From Chelativorans sp. AA-79 (GTDB taxonomy: Bacteria; Pseudomonadota; Alphaproteobacteria; Rhizobiales; Rhizobiaceae), in assembly GCF_029457495.1 (NCBI RefSeq), contig NZ_CP120361.1, forward strand, positions 1,240,001 through 1,304,000: DNA of 64,000 bases. Direction: 5' to 3'. How positions within the stretch are numbered: the stretch's first letter is position 1; every line of letters begins with the position of its first letter. Position numbers and translations under genes: made by a program. The notes below the pieces were generated by a model, which saw only the letters and a program-made list of their open reading frames with translations, was not told the DNA's origin and did not search any database. Shown here piece after piece: positions 63,335 to 64,000 of the stretch.

Positions 63335-63472
63335 GTCGGGCATGGATCCTCGGGTCAAGCCCGAGGATGACGACTGCAGGGATGTGGGCGGCAATCGCCA
63401 GCGTCGGCGATCGGCGGAAAACCTCTCCTCCTCGTCATCCCCGGGGCTTGACCCGAGGATCCATGCCTGAAC
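63335..63472 (-). repeat. MITE-like palindromic intergenic element, copy 2 (inverted)
   Basis: A 138-bp relative of the element at 2976-3131, with the interior in the opposite orientation. The left end reads GCATGGATCCTCGGGTCAAG and the right end is its near inverse; each arm folds into its own hairpin with the stem ATCCTCGGG/CCCGAGGAT. It sits inside an operon, between the binding-protein and permease genes, where it could adjust expression of the downstream genes. Confidence 0.8.
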
Positions 63473-63500
63473 GGTGCCGGAGGGAGAGCGTCTAACGGAA

Positions 63501-64000
63501 ATGGCGGGTTCCATGAAATCCTTTTCCCTTCTGTCGCGCAGAGCCGGTGCCGCCTTTCTCACGCCGGCGGGACTTCTGATCGGCGCCTTCGTCATCGCGC
63601 CGTTCTTCTGGGTCATCTACGTTTCCTTCACGAACCGCACGCTGCTCGGCCGCACGGCGCTCGATCCGGAGTTCGTCGGCTTTGCCAATTATATCTCGCT
63701 TTTCGAGGCGGGCTCCTTCCTCACGCGCGGCGAGTTCGGGACCTCGCTCATCCTGACGATCCAATTCGTGCTGCTTTCGGCGCTCGCCGGGCAGGCGGCG
63801 CTCGGCATGCTGCTTGCCTGGATGCTGCAGTCCGTGCCGAAGACGCTCAAGCGCCTCACCGAGATGGTGGTGATCGCCGCCTGGATCCTGCCCGAAGTGG
63901 TGATCGCCTTCGCCTGGTTCGCCTTCCTCGACTACGACAACGGCACGCTCAACATGATCATGGATGCGCTGGGCCTGCCGAGGGGCGATTGGCTGCTCTC
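63501..64000 (+). CDS. ABC transporter permease, cut by the window end
   Basis: The first 166 codons of a CUT1-type sugar permease, open to the last base. Membrane segments are visible at FLTPAGLLIGAFVIAPFFW (about 18-36), FVLLSALAGQAALGMLLAW and VVIAAWILPEVVIAFAWFA. The start at 63501 (MAGSMKSF) or 63513 (MKSFSLLS) is uncertain; GGAGGGAGAG lies about 14 nt before the first. It belongs with the binding protein upstream. A second permease and an ATPase are expected beyond the window. Confidence 0.9.
   Translation, partial: MAGSMKSFSLLSRRAGAAFLTPAGLLIGAFVIAPFFWVIYVSFTNRTLLGRTALDPEFVGFANYISLFEAGSFLTRGEFGTSLILTIQFVLLSALAGQAALGMLLAWMLQSVPKTLKRLTEMVVIAAWILPEVVIAFAWFAFLDYDNGTLNMIMDALGLPRGDWLL

Overview
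The window is GC-rich alphaproteobacterial DNA, most likely from a Hyphomicrobiales (Rhizobiales) genome near Phyllobacteriaceae such as Mesorhizobium, Chelativorans or Nitratireductor. This is inferred from the nadQ-type regulator next to nadABC, the rhizobial style of the ABC sugar and betaine transporters, the alternative complex III/caa3 gene order, and short palindromic intergenic elements of a kind common in that order. There are no rRNA or tRNA genes, CRISPR arrays, transposases or phage genes; it looks like chromosome with accessory blocks.

Layout. (1) 1-4.2 kb: peptide and hydroxyproline catabolism (S33 prolyl aminopeptidase, DapA-family deaminase, RidA, hydroxyproline 2-epimerase). 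(2) 4.7-11.6 kb: a BCCT betaine/choline transporter with a small membrane protein, a FAD/Rieske oxidoreductase, a PEBP-family protein, a frameshifted YihY gene, a DUF4336 protein and a PRC-barrel-like protein. (3) 11.9-23.7 kb: one tightly overlapping respiratory operon, alternative complex III (actABCDEF plus a small membrane subunit), SCO, and an A2-type caa3 oxidase (subunits II, I, III, IV). It should carry electrons from quinol to oxygen without a bc1 complex. (4) 23.7-24.1 kb: an orphan homologue of the Anabaena sensory rhodopsin transducer. (5) 24.6-43.7 kb: a two-gene surface system, a giant DUF11-repeat protein (about 5,105 residues once a G-tract frameshift is bridged) followed, with a 4-bp overlap, by a 1,282-residue outer-membrane beta-barrel protein. 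(6) 43.8-50.1 kb: panBC facing away from nadQ-nadABC, with two operator-like dyads before nadA. (7) 50.1-52.0 kb: two small proteins, then a sulfite-oxidase-fold molybdoenzyme overlapping a ferredoxin-reductase-like gene. (8) 52.2-60.3 kb: GntR regulator, PLP enzyme, complete sugar ABC transporter, and a convergent GH38-like protein. (9) 60.5-64.0 kb: LacI regulator divergent from a second sugar ABC transporter, cut by the window end.

Four genes (yihY, actB, the small act-operon membrane gene, the giant DUF11 gene) each need exactly one base added or removed to read through. Two of these sites are G-tracts (G7, G8). Sequencing error is a serious explanation for all four. The G8 site in the surface protein is also where slipped-strand phase variation would be expected.

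The best candidate for an undescribed system is the giant DUF11 protein plus its barrel partner. It has three cysteine-bracketed propeller-like modules, a perfectly periodic 402-bp repeat array, cysteine pairs closing most repeats, a C-terminal SdrD_B/OmpA-like end, and a leader with an intrinsic terminator before the gene.
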